The notes under the pieces were generated by a model, which worked only from the letters and a program-made list of their open reading frames with translations, had not been told where the DNA came from and ran no database searches. The translations under genes and the position numbers were made by a program. 64,000 nucleotides of DNA from Cytophagales bacterium (GTDB lineage Bacteria; Bacteroidota; Bacteroidia; Cytophagales; Bernardetiaceae): positions 1 to 64,000 of the forward strand of contig RDZD01000012.1 of assembly GCA_004293815.1 (NCBI GenBank), written 5' to 3'. This document shows, in pieces, positions 7,730-15,654 of the stretch (position 1 is its first letter; every line of letters starts with the position of its first letter).

Positions 7730-8959
7730 ATGGCCTCAAATCCTGTAAAGCGCGCCACAAAAGCTTTTATAATAGACGGCATTCGCACGCCGATAGGCAA
7801 CTTTGGTGGTTGCTTAGCCACCATAAGACCCGACGATTTGGCAGCTTTGGTTCTCAAAAAACTTTTTGAACGCCAACATCAAGTAGATTTAAAAGACATA
7901 GCCGACGTTCTTTTAGGTTGTGCCAATCAGGCTGGCGAAGATAATAGAAACGTGGCACGTATGGCGGTGCTTTTGGCTGGCCTGCCCCAGAGCATACCCG
8001 CTGAGACGTTGAACAGGCTTTGCGCTTCTGGGATGTCTGCCGTAGCGGCGGCAAGCCGTGCAATCTGGGCAGAAGAAGGTTTGCTGTATGTGGCGGGTGG
8101 CGTGGAGAGCATGACACGTGCGCCTTATGTGATTTCTAAATCTGCACAAGCTTTTGGCAGAGATGCACAATTTTTTGATACGTCTTTTGGTTGGCGTTTT
8201 ATCAACCCGAAGCTACAGGCGCAATACGGCACTCACAGCATGGGTGAAACAGCCGAAAATTTGGCCGAAATGTACCAGATAAGCCGCGCTGACCAAGATG
8301 CTTTTGCGCTAAGCTCACAACTGAAAGCAGCTAAGGCACAGGCATCAGGCTTTTTTGCTGAACATATTGTACCAGTACCTGTTCAAAAAAACAAGAATGA
8401 AACGGTCTTGATAGAAAAAGATGAGTTCATCAAGCCTCAAAGCACTCTGGAAGCCCTCCGCAACTTGAAACCAGCCTTTAAAAAAGAGGGTTCTGTTACT
8501 GCGGGCAATGCCTCTGGCCTCAACGATGGTGCTATTGCCTTGCTTATGGCTTCTTCTGAAGGTGCTGAAAAATACCAGCTCAAGCCTCTGGCGGAAGTAG
8601 TTAGTACAGGAATTTATGGTGTTGAACCCAAAATTATGGGTATCGGACCTGTCAAAGCTTCTCAAATGGCACTCGAGCGTGCTGGCCTCAAGTTAAGCGA
8701 CCTCGCTGTGATAGAAATAAACGAAGCTTTTGCTGCGCAAGTGTTGGCGTGTTCTCGCCAGCTAGGTATAGCCGACGATGACAAAAGACTTAACCCCAAT
8801 GGCGGTGCTATTGCATTAGGACATCCCCTGGGCATGTCTGGAGCGCGTATTGTCTTGCAAGCAGCCAAAGAACTACAGCGCGCAGGCGGTGAGTATGCGT
8901 TATGTACGATGTGTGTGGGTGTGGGACAGGGCTACGCGGTGGTGATTAAGCGCGCATAA
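7730..8959 (+). CDS. Thiolase (acetyl-CoA C-acyltransferase, PcaF-like)
   Basis: A 409-residue class II thiolase. It cleaves a 3-oxoacyl-CoA with CoA to give acetyl-CoA, or runs in reverse. Catalytic residues are Cys98 (NRLCASG), His365 (GGAIALGHPLGMSGAR) and Cys395 (MCVGVGQG). The stretch GCANQAGEDNRNVARMA is characteristic of the beta-ketoadipyl-CoA thiolases (PcaF/PaaJ), which finish the breakdown of aromatic compounds, so that specificity is possible. No other pca or paa gene is nearby, and fatty-acid or acetoacetyl-CoA thiolysis cannot be excluded. The gene is flanked by a terminator and a tRNA on the other strand, so it is probably transcribed alone. Confidence 0.9.
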   Translation: MASNPVKRATKAFIIDGIRTPIGNFGGCLATIRPDDLAALVLKKLFERQHQVDLKDIADVLLGCANQAGEDNRNVARMAVLLAGLPQSIPAETLNRLCASGMSAVAAASRAIWAEEGLLYVAGGVESMTRAPYVISKSAQAFGRDAQFFDTSFGWRFINPKLQAQYGTHSMGETAENLAEMYQISRADQDAFALSSQLKAAKAQASGFFAEHIVPVPVQKNKNETVLIEKDEFIKPQSTLEALRNLKPAFKKEGSVTAGNASGLNDGAIALLMASSEGAEKYQLKPLAEVVSTGIYGVEPKIMGIGPVKASQMALERAGLKLSDLAVIEINEAFAAQVLACSRQLGIADDDKRLNPNGGAIALGHPLGMSGARIVLQAAKELQRAGGEYALCTMCVGVGQGYAVVIKRA

Positions 8960-8972
8960 AACTTTTGGGCAA

Positions 8973-9044
8973 TGACACCGACAGGAATCGAACCTGCATC
9001 TGAAGTGCCGGAAACTTCCGTTCTATCCGTTGAACTACAGTGCC
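8973..9044 (-). tRNA. tRNA-Arg (anticodon CCG)
   Basis: A complete 72-base cloverleaf on the minus strand: acceptor GGCACTG paired with CGGTGTC (two G-U pairs), D arm GTTC/GAAC, anticodon stem GAAGT/ACTTC with loop TTCCGGC, and T arm with TTCGATT. The anticodon CCG reads the arginine codon CGG. The 3' CCA is not encoded. It lies 13 bases after the thiolase stop, convergent with it. Confidence 0.93.
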
Positions 9045-9070
9045 TTATAAAGCTGCCAAAAATTGATTTG

Positions 9071-9104
9071 CAAATATAAACCAAATGTTCGGCTTATGCA
9101 AAAA
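9071..9104 (-). promoter_or_regulatory. Promoter of tRNA-Arg
   Basis: On the minus strand, TTTTTG (9099-9104), a 20-base spacer, and TATATTTG (9071-9078), a full match to the Bacteroidota promoter. The predicted start near 9065 lies about 20 bases before the mature 5' end of the tRNA. Confidence 0.65.
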
Positions 9105-9245
9105 CGGTTTAAGATGTTTGCTTTGAATGGTGCGTTAAGTATTTGTAAAAGAACAGTCTACACAATGAAAACTAGAAAAATAAACGATTGGTGAATTTTT
9201 TTTAGTCTTTAGTGCAGTAGTCTGAATACTGTAGGAAATCCTGTT

Positions 9246-9253
9246 TACCTTTG
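9246..9253 (+). promoter_or_regulatory. -7 promoter box TACCTTTG
   Basis: A full TAnnTTTG match 39 bases before the lipoprotein start at 9293. The -33 element is not recognisable. Apart from this box and the tRNA promoter, the 9045-9292 gap holds nothing I can identify. Confidence 0.45.
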
Positions 9254-9292
9254 CGCTGTATTCATTTTTTTATTACAAAAATATACCTTGAC

Positions 9293-9796
9293 ATGAAACG
9301 TATCACCATCAATAACATCTTGTGCGCAATTTTTATGCTTGTCTTTTTTGCTTCGTGCTCTTATTCTTCAGAGTATCCTATTGAAGACCAAGGTTTGCCA
9401 ATAAAATCAGAGATTTTGGGCAAGTGGACACAAGATGCAGGCGTAACACCTGACTACATCACCATTTCTAAGCTTAACGACACCCAATACGACATCAAAC
9501 GCTTTGCTTTTGATACACAAGACAGTTCTTACAAAGAGCAATCCTCTTATAAATCTCACCTTTCTAATCTACAAGGCACTCTTTTTATGAATATGGAGTC
9601 AGGTGGTCAATACATATTCAAGAAGCTGGTTATTAGCTCAAATAAACTTGTATTCTCGTCTGTGACTTCTAATATTGATGAAGAGTTTACCAACTCTGAG
9701 GACTTGAAAGCCTTCTTTTTGAAGAATAAAGATCTTAGCTTTTTCTACAACGAAGGTGATGAAATATATAAAAGAAGCGATGATACACAGCAGTAA
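9293..9796 (+). CDS. Small lipoprotein of unknown function
   Basis: A 167-residue lipoprotein. The signal peptide MKRITINNILCAIFMLVFFA leads to the lipobox FFASC (cysteine 22). The mature part begins with a short linker and then GKWTQDAGVTPDYITISKLN, which looks like the opening strand of a lipocalin-like or calycin-like beta-barrel (the G-x-W motif is common there), but no known family is recognised with confidence. The rest is beta-rich with many Ser, Asp and Lys residues. The upstream in-frame TTG at 9251 lies inside the -7 box, so the ATG at 9293 is used. It is a single-gene unit bounded by its own promoter and terminator. Confidence 0.75.
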   Translation: MKRITINNILCAIFMLVFFASCSYSSEYPIEDQGLPIKSEILGKWTQDAGVTPDYITISKLNDTQYDIKRFAFDTQDSSYKEQSSYKSHLSNLQGTLFMNMESGGQYIFKKLVISSNKLVFSSVTSNIDEEFTNSEDLKAFFLKNKDLSFFYNEGDEIYKRSDDTQQ

Positions 9797-9818
9797 ATAA
9801 GAGCACTGCACAAACAAA

Positions 9819-9863
9819 CCATTCAAAATTACAAATCCAGAGATGTAATTTTGAACGGTTTTT
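9819..9863 (+). terminator. Rho-independent terminator
   Basis: A 15-bp stem with one mismatch (CCATTCAAAATTACA against TGTAATTTTGAACGG), a 10-base loop and five T residues after it. It ends the lipoprotein transcript 23 bases after the stop codon. Confidence 0.8.
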
Positions 9864-9902
9864 AAGTTTCATGAAGCTTTGAGAAGAAAATATCTAAACA
9901 AT

Positions 9903-10610
9903 TTAATTACGTCTTCTGATATTTGCCACGCCTGATGTGCTAATATTGGTGTCTGCCTGTCCGTAGTAAGTAATGTTAGATGCACCACTGGCGGTTCCGC
10001 TGAGTATTTTAACCGCTTTCACTTCTATGTTGCTTGCGCCGCTAGCCGATACCTTCATAGATTCAGAGTCGAAATCTGCTCCTTCAAAGTTGGAGGCGCC
10101 GCTGGTAGTGAGTAAGCTATTGCTTGCTTTGCCAGCCAAAATAAGCCTACTAGCACCAGAAAGCGATGCATCTAACTTGCTACAGTTGAGATCTAAGCAA
10201 ACTTTACTTGCGCCGCTAAGCTGCAACATGAAGCGGTCAGCAGAAATGGGAGCCTCTGCCTTTAGAAAAGATGCGCCTGAAAGCTCTAAGCTGTTCAGTT
10301 CTTTGTAAGTGACATAAGCTGTAATTTCTACTTTGTCTCGCCAAGTGTATTTGGTATTTTTCATTTGAAAGCGCAAAATACCGCCTTTAACTTCGGTCTC
10401 AATATCAGAGAACTGAATATCGCCGTCTATTTCTAAGCGAACAGATTCTGATCCTGTGCCTGTTAGAATAATTCTAAAAATTCCGCCTGCTTCTATTCCT
10501 GTAAAGCCGCTGATGTTACGCGTTTCGGTGTTGTTTTGAGCTAAAGCTAAACCATAGGTAGTCAGAACAAAACAGAGCAAAAGTGAAAATCTCTTGAGTG
10601 TAAGTTGCAT
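9903..10610 (-). CDS. Head-GIN (DUF2807) adhesin-like secreted protein
   Basis: A 235-residue exported protein of the DUF2807 family, described as putative autotransporter adhesin or head-GIN domain and very common in Bacteroidota. A signal peptide (LKRFSLLLCFVLTTYGLALAQ) is followed by the family opening NISGFTGIEAGGIFRIILTG. The rest is a run of beta-strand repeats each carrying SGAS or a close variant: at least seven copies, e.g. LELSGASFLK, LQLSGASKVC, ASLSGASRLI, TTSGASNFEG, SASGASNIEV, STSGVANIRR. These probably stack as a beta-helix at the cell surface. The function of the family is not established. An in-frame start 50 codons upstream is rejected because the signal peptide would then be internal. 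Confidence 0.85.
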   Translation of the reverse strand: MQLTLKRFSLLLCFVLTTYGLALAQNNTETRNISGFTGIEAGGIFRIILTGTGSESVRLEIDGDIQFSDIETEVKGGILRFQMKNTKYTWRDKVEITAYVTYKELNSLELSGASFLKAEAPISADRFMLQLSGASKVCLDLNCSKLDASLSGASRLILAGKASNSLLTTSGASNFEGADFDSESMKVSASGASNIEVKAVKILSGTASGASNITYYGQADTNISTSGVANIRRRN

Positions 10611-10790
10611 GATAGAGGGTGTGTTTGATGATGAAAAAATTAAAACTTGAGGAATTCCGAGAGCTAGATGTTTAAGTGACAAAAAAGGTTGCATCAACTC
10701 TCCTTTTTTATCGAGATATGATAAAAAAATGGCTAGCACTGTCTTTTTAGTAAAACACAAAAAATTTATGTATTCTGCCAGAAAAATTAC

Positions 10791-10798
10791 TAGCTTTG
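10791..10798 (+). promoter_or_regulatory. -7 promoter box TAGCTTTG of pheS
   Basis: A full TAnnTTTG match in the divergent gap between the head-GIN gene and pheS, 84 bases before the pheS ATG. No clear TTG at -33 (TTATG at about 10767-10770 is the nearest). Confidence 0.45.
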
Positions 10799-10882
10799 CG
10801 GCTTATAATTTTCGTGTTATGCTTGCTTAAAGAACAGCTCAGGCAACACACAGAAGTTTTTTTAGCCAAACGAGCGTAAAAT

Positions 10883-11908
10883 ATGCGTATTCAGGATCAA
10901 ATAGCCGAAAAACTAAATCTTGTAGAAGCCTACACTATCACCGATGCCTCCTCATTAGAAGCTTTTCGTCTGCTTTTTATCAGCAAAAAAGGGGAACTTA
11001 GCGCACTTTTTGATGCTTTCAAACAAGTTCCGAACGATCAGAAGAAAGAGGTGGGACAGCTGCTCAACCAACTTAAGAATACTGCAGAAGAGAAATTTAA
11101 AATTCAGAAAGAAGCTTTGGAGGCCAAGCAGCAAGACGGTGAAATAGCTGATTTTGATGTTTTTCTGCCACCAGTTCCACATGCGCTGGGTAGTTTGCAT
11201 CCGCTGACGACTGTGGGACAGGAAATTATAGATATTTTTACAAAAATGGGTTTTACTCTTTCGGATGGCCCAGAAATAGAAACGGATTGGAATAACTTTT
11301 CGGCACTGAACTTTGCTGAAAACCATCCTGCGCGTGAGATGCAGGACACCTTTTTTGTAGAAAAAAATCCTGATATTTTGTTGCGTACGCATACGTCTTC
11401 TGTACAAATACGCACCATGAGTACACAGAAACCACCGATTAGAATACTTTCTGTAGGGCGGGTTTTTAGGAATGAAACCATTTCTGCACGTGCTCACTGC
11501 ATGTTTCACCAAGTTGAGGGTTTGTACATAAACAAGAAAGTGAGCTTTGCGGAACTTAAGCAAACACTTTTACACTTTGCTAAAGAGCTTTTTGGACACA
11601 AGGTTCAAATTCGTATGAGACCCTCTTATTTCCCTTTTACTGAGCCAAGTGCAGAAGTAGATGTGTCATGCAGTTTGTGTCATGGCAAGGGCTGCAATGT
11701 GTGCAAGCATACGGGTTGGTTAGAGATATGTGGTGCTGGTATGGTACATCCTAATGTGCTTAAAAACTGCGGTATAGATCCTGAGGCATATACAGGTTTT
11801 GCTTTTGGTATGGGCATAGAGCGCATTGTTATGCTCAAATACAATATCAAAGATTTAAGACTCTATACTGAAAACGATATTAGGTTTTTGCGACAGTTTA
11901 AAATTTAA
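10883..11908 (+). CDS. pheS: Phenylalanyl-tRNA synthetase alpha subunit
   Basis: A 341-residue class II aminoacyl-tRNA synthetase subunit, the catalytic half of the (alpha-beta)2 enzyme that charges tRNA-Phe. An N-terminal coiled coil (about residues 1-85) binds tRNA. The class II motifs follow: motif 1 around FTKMGFTLSDGPEIE, motif 2 around SVGRVFRNETISARAHCMFHQVEG, and motif 3 in GFAFGMGIERIVMLKY. A cysteine cluster (CSLCHGKGCNVCKHTGW, near 260-276) is typical of the Bacteroidota and many other bacterial PheS proteins. Length is normal. pheT is not next to it, as is usual in this phylum. The gene is convergent with ccmB, with only 16 bases between the stops. Confidence 0.97.
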   Translation: MRIQDQIAEKLNLVEAYTITDASSLEAFRLLFISKKGELSALFDAFKQVPNDQKKEVGQLLNQLKNTAEEKFKIQKEALEAKQQDGEIADFDVFLPPVPHALGSLHPLTTVGQEIIDIFTKMGFTLSDGPEIETDWNNFSALNFAENHPAREMQDTFFVEKNPDILLRTHTSSVQIRTMSTQKPPIRILSVGRVFRNETISARAHCMFHQVEGLYINKKVSFAELKQTLLHFAKELFGHKVQIRMRPSYFPFTEPSAEVDVSCSLCHGKGCNVCKHTGWLEICGAGMVHPNVLKNCGIDPEAYTGFAFGMGIERIVMLKYNIKDLRLYTENDIRFLRQFKI

Positions 11909-11924
11909 ACTAAGCGACTGTTAT

Positions 11925-12596
11925 TTAGCCACGCCATATAAACCTAAAAAGCATAAATGATACAGCACTAGACAAGACCACAATGGCTGAAATGGTTTGA
12001 ATTTCATTCCAGCTTTGCGAGCGTGCGATGCCGTCAAGAGCATTTTTAGAAACTTTCAGAACCAACAGCAAAAAGGGCAAAATGAGCGGAAATCCAATCA
12101 CTGCCATGAGCGTACTGCTATTCTGGGCTTGTGCTGCTATGCTACTAATGAGGGTAAGGGTGCTGGCAAAGCCGAGGGCTGACAGAAAAACCAAACATAG
12201 ATAGAGTGTCATGTCTTGTATGGGAAGACCCATTACCAAAACATACAAGGTGAGTCCCAAAAGCCCTATAACTATCATAAACATCGCGTTATAGAGAATT
12301 TTCGCTACAATAAGAGCCTCTGGTTTCACTAAAAAATATAAAAAGAGCATTTTGCTTTCGGCTTCCTGTACAAAGCTTTTGCCTATGGCATTGAAGGCCG
12401 CAAAAACTAAGATAATCCAGTAGAGGGTGTTCCAAACCACCTTATTAAAAAAGCCTTTGTTCATGTCAAAGCCCATGTAGACAACAAAAATACTGGCTGC
12501 GAGATAGAGTAAGACTGCACTAAGCGCGTTCTTGTTTCGCCAGTCAGTTTTAAACTCTCGGACAAAAAGCAAGCTTATTTGTTTCCAAAAAGACAT
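11925..12596 (-). CDS. ccmB: Heme exporter protein CcmB
   Basis: A 223-residue inner-membrane protein with about six transmembrane helices, the membrane subunit of the CcmAB(C) ABC machinery of cytochrome c maturation. The start MSFWKQISLLFVREFKTDWR matches the family opening, and the AAFNAIGKSFVQE-like stretch after helix 2 and the conserved ISSIAAQAQNSS segment are present. Neither ccmA nor ccmC is adjacent in this window. The gene is 12 bases after the OmpA-type gene and probably shares its transcript, an odd pairing, since the neighbouring products belong to the cell envelope. The 3' end is convergent with pheS. Confidence 0.9.
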   Translation of the reverse strand: MSFWKQISLLFVREFKTDWRNKNALSAVLLYLAASIFVVYMGFDMNKGFFNKVVWNTLYWIILVFAAFNAIGKSFVQEAESKMLFLYFLVKPEALIVAKILYNAMFMIVIGLLGLTLYVLVMGLPIQDMTLYLCLVFLSALGFASTLTLISSIAAQAQNSSTLMAVIGFPLILPFLLLVLKVSKNALDGIARSQSWNEIQTISAIVVLSSAVSFMLFRFIWRG

Positions 12597-12608
12597 ATAT
12601 CAATAGAA

Positions 12609-13865
12609 TTATCGTTGAGGCGGATCGCTGCTGAGGAGAATCTCTACACGGCGGTTTATCAAATGAAGTTTATTAGAACAAAGTACCCCGTTGGCACATT
12701 GGTTTAGGAGTTGCGTTTCGCCAAAACCTTTGGCAGATATACGCGTGGGCGAAATGCCTTTTTTGACAAGGTATTCATAAAGCGACTGTGCTCTTTGCTC
12801 AGTGAGCTTTAGATTATAAATATCTTCACCTCGTGAGTCTGTATGAACGCCAATGTATACGTAGTAAGTAGGATAGCTTTGAATAGTTTTGATTGTATTG
12901 TCGAGAGTCGGAAATGAAGCCTCTAAGATTCTATGAGAATTCAAGTCAAATTGGATGTCATTGACCACAATTTTATTGGCTACATCAAAAGGGCGCAAAT
13001 GGAGATTGGCCTCAAAAATATGGTTGGCGGCGTAGTTGCCTGTGGTGGCAATTAAGGTTTTTTCAAGACTAACAAAGTTAGGTTTTTGAGCGGCAAGGGC
13101 GTATTGAGCTTCCTTAACTTTAAAATTATAATATCCGTCTTTATCTGTGAGCGTAACACTGCGTTGTCCGTTGGCCACGTTTGTAATGATAACCTCGGCG
13201 TTTGCTATGCCTTGATCAGACTTGAAGTCTACAATTCGACCCCTAAGAGCATAATCTTTGGGTGTGCTTACTTTGTCTGGTTCTATGCCAGGGTTGATGA
13301 CAGAATAGACTTGATTATTAGATTCAGGATAATTGACATCAAACTCAGATATACCGATACCGTCAAGCTGACACTTATTGTCTCCATTCCATGGCTCATG
13401 TACGACCAATTTGATGTACTTGACTTTGTAGGGTGTTTTCTCATACAGTAAAACATACGACACTTTGCTCTCTAGCATCAAGCTAAGGTCAAAGTTTTCG
13501 TTGATGGTAAACCGCTCTCGCAATTTGTCTTTTTCATCAAAAAGCTGTATTTCTATAGGGCTAATGCCGTAGTTTTCCACCACAAATATTTTAAGTACCT
13601 GTATTGCTTTGGCAAACATCACTTTGATTTCTTCCGTACCCTCGCGAAGGACGAAGTCTATCTTCCATGCATCAGGGTTGAGGTCTGGGTTAGGAAATAC
13701 ATCAGGCTCGCCCAGTACTTTAGAGGGCCCAAAGTCAGGATTGCTCTTTTGTGCTACCGATGTTTCTACAATGCCATACGCCCACTCAATTTGCGAGAAA
13801 GCAGCGCAGCAAGATCCCATAAGCAGTCCTAGAATACCCAAATACCTCAACAAATAACACCACAT
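12609..13865 (-). CDS. OmpA-family protein with discoidin-like and carboxypeptidase-regulatory-like domains
   Basis: A 418-residue exported envelope protein. After a signal peptide (cleavage near residue 25) comes a discoidin-like module (about 28-180; WAYGIVETSV, then SKVLGEPDVFP), then a carboxypeptidase-regulatory-like beta-sandwich (about 205-290; YALRGRIVDFKSDQGIANAE, TLTDKDGYYNFKV), and finally an OmpA C-terminal peptidoglycan-binding domain (about 300-413; HTDSRG, LTEQRAQSLYEYLVKKGI, ISAKGFGET, NRRVEI). It should link the outer membrane or a surface complex to peptidoglycan. It sits 6 bases after a coiled-coil lipoprotein gene and 12 bases before ccmB, so it is part of an operon. The biological role is inferred from the domains only. 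Confidence 0.85.
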   Translation of the reverse strand: MWCYLLRYLGILGLLMGSCCAAFSQIEWAYGIVETSVAQKSNPDFGPSKVLGEPDVFPNPDLNPDAWKIDFVLREGTEEIKVMFAKAIQVLKIFVVENYGISPIEIQLFDEKDKLRERFTINENFDLSLMLESKVSYVLLYEKTPYKVKYIKLVVHEPWNGDNKCQLDGIGISEFDVNYPESNNQVYSVINPGIEPDKVSTPKDYALRGRIVDFKSDQGIANAEVIITNVANGQRSVTLTDKDGYYNFKVKEAQYALAAQKPNFVSLEKTLIATTGNYAANHIFEANLHLRPFDVANKIVVNDIQFDLNSHRILEASFPTLDNTIKTIQSYPTYYVYIGVHTDSRGEDIYNLKLTEQRAQSLYEYLVKKGISPTRISAKGFGETQLLNQCANGVLCSNKLHLINRRVEILLSSDPPQR

Positions 13866-13871
13866 CTACTA

Positions 13872-14834
13872 TTACTTAGAAATATAGAGATCTTCGTAGT
13901 AAGCCTCCTTGTTGTTTATATAGCCAATAAACTCATACCAGCCGTTTGTGTCGATTGGAGGTGAGTTAATATCATCAATATTTACTTGGGTTATATTCTT
14001 TTGAAAAATTAGCCCGCCTTTGTAAAGGTTTACCAAATTGCCATTAGGAAGCTTGCACATCAAAGAGAAGTCCAGAGAGGTTGCTCTGAGCTTTTCTGCA
14101 CTTCTTGTAGCTTTCATACGCACCTTCAAAGCTGCTTTGCTTGAGGAGTCTGCCAGCATGCTAAGTGTAATTTGGGTGTAGCGTTCTGGCAGGTATATGC
14201 CGTTTTCACTGAATTTTTTCTTCCATTTCTTAATCTCTCGTGAGTAAGCCGCCACGGAACGCTTGAGTCTATCCACGTTTTGAGAATTATTGCTCCGTTC
14301 GTAGTCTAGTAACTTCATCAGTGAGTCGTATTGCGGAATTTTTGCCTCTGCTTGATTATCTGTTTTGGCATTCAAATTAGTGATTCTTTCTATTTCGCCC
14401 AGCTTATTTTTTACCACCTCAATGTTGAAATTACCGAGCTGAGCCACTAGATTATCTAGCTCTCTTTTTACCTTTTCATACTGGAACTCTCTTTGTTGAA
14501 CAACAGCGCGCCAGTTTTCTACCTCAGCTTTCATGCGCTTGTACTCGTCACTTAAATCATCAGCTCGTTTTACAGGAATGGCTTTTTTGGCTTTTTCTGA
14601 CTGTAGTTGCTGCTCACTTACAGCAACTTGCTTGTTGAGCATTTCCACTTGCTGCTTTTCTTGAGCAAGCTGCTTGAGTGCATCATCAAGCATGATTTTT
14701 TGATTAATAATTTTTTCTCTATATGAATCATCTAAATTGACAGTTTCTTGTGAAGTAGAAGGGGACGTACACGATTCAATTGACAAAGTACAAGCAAAAA
14801 GAACCCAAATAAACAAATAAGAAATATTTTTCAT
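13872..14834 (-). CDS. Coiled-coil lipoprotein of unknown function
   Basis: A 320-residue lipoprotein. A signal peptide ends in the lipobox SIESC (cysteine 22). Residues about 35-215 form a long coiled coil rich in Lys, Glu and Gln (DDALKQLAQEKQQVEMLNKQ, for example), broken near residue 90 and 165. The last 100 residues form a beta-rich domain (ITLSMLADSSSKAALKVRM, NGWYEFIGYIN). No family is recognised. Its stop lies 6 bases before the OmpA-type gene, so the two products are probably made together and may form one envelope complex: a lipid-anchored stalk with a peptidoglycan-binding partner. That idea is inference from gene order. Confidence 0.75.
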   Translation of the reverse strand: MKNISYLFIWVLFACTLSIESCTSPSTSQETVNLDDSYREKIINQKIMLDDALKQLAQEKQQVEMLNKQVAVSEQQLQSEKAKKAIPVKRADDLSDEYKRMKAEVENWRAVVQQREFQYEKVKRELDNLVAQLGNFNIEVVKNKLGEIERITNLNAKTDNQAEAKIPQYDSLMKLLDYERSNNSQNVDRLKRSVAAYSREIKKWKKKFSENGIYLPERYTQITLSMLADSSSKAALKVRMKATRSAEKLRATSLDFSLMCKLPNGNLVNLYKGGLIFQKNITQVNIDDINSPPIDTNGWYEFIGYINNKEAYYEDLYISK

Positions 14835-14896
14835 ATCGCATGCATAGCAATAAAATAAAAGGAGGATGTGATCAACGTTTAAGTAATACTGATAAG

Positions 14897-15436
14897 CTAT
14901 TGCGCCTTGTGTTTCTCAATAAGTTCTAAGTAAACAATTTTTTTATTCTGATTTAGCTGTATGTTCTTAACAAGAACGGAGTCATTCAGCTTCATATTTT
15001 GTAATAGCGCAATATAAATATTTAATTGAATTTTTTTGGGTTTGGAGGCTATGGTCTGAAGCTGCTCTTTGACCATATACTCTACTTCTTCTGTAACCAT
15101 AATAGTTTGGTTCGGATTATCAAATGAAGCAAAGACATCGTCTAAGTCTTTTCTTGTGGGTTTGCTTAGGGTGTCATTAAGCGTATTAAGAACATCCTGC
15201 AAAGCCTCTGGGGTAAGCCCAGCCCCAACGGACTGACTACCAACTTTTTCTGAGTCGCTTTCTAATGTGATGTAAGTCCAATACAGACCCCCAGACAGAC
15301 AACAAACAGAAAGTGTTATAAGGAAAATATTACTTTTATCATCTAGGTATTGTAGAACACTGTTATATGCAAAGTAGATTAAAGCTACTCCAACACACAA
15401 CTCTAGTATCAACAATAAAGCCGTTTGAGTTTGCAT
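14897..15436 (-). CDS. Small membrane protein of unknown function
   Basis: A 179-residue protein with two N-terminal transmembrane helices (about 6-28 and 36-55: ALLLILELCVGVALIYFAYN and IFLITLSVCCLSGGLYWTYI) and a C-terminal soluble part of about 120 residues that is charged and helical. No family is recognised. It is the first gene of a run that continues, 62 bases later, with the coiled-coil lipoprotein and the OmpA-type protein, so it may belong to the same envelope complex. The start at 15436 is the only good one. The 15437-15654 gap upstream is AT-rich with no motif that I can support. Confidence 0.65.
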   Translation of the reverse strand: MQTQTALLLILELCVGVALIYFAYNSVLQYLDDKSNIFLITLSVCCLSGGLYWTYITLESDSEKVGSQSVGAGLTPEALQDVLNTLNDTLSKPTRKDLDDVFASFDNPNQTIMVTEEVEYMVKEQLQTIASKPKKIQLNIYIALLQNMKLNDSVLVKNIQLNQNKKIVYLELIEKHKAQ

Positions 15437-15654
15437 ATTATTTATAAAATACAGAGCAGGAAAGTTGCTTTAAACCAACTTAAGCTTACTTTGCGAAAGA
15501 AAACAAGGTCAAAGTAGAGTGATTTATTTTTGAAATGCAAGTTTTATGCCTTTAAAAGATGTATTTTTATAAGTAAAAATAAAAATATAACAAAAGACTC
15601 AGAGCGCATTCATTGTGTTTTCTGATATTAAAACTCTATATTTTCAAGCAGTTA

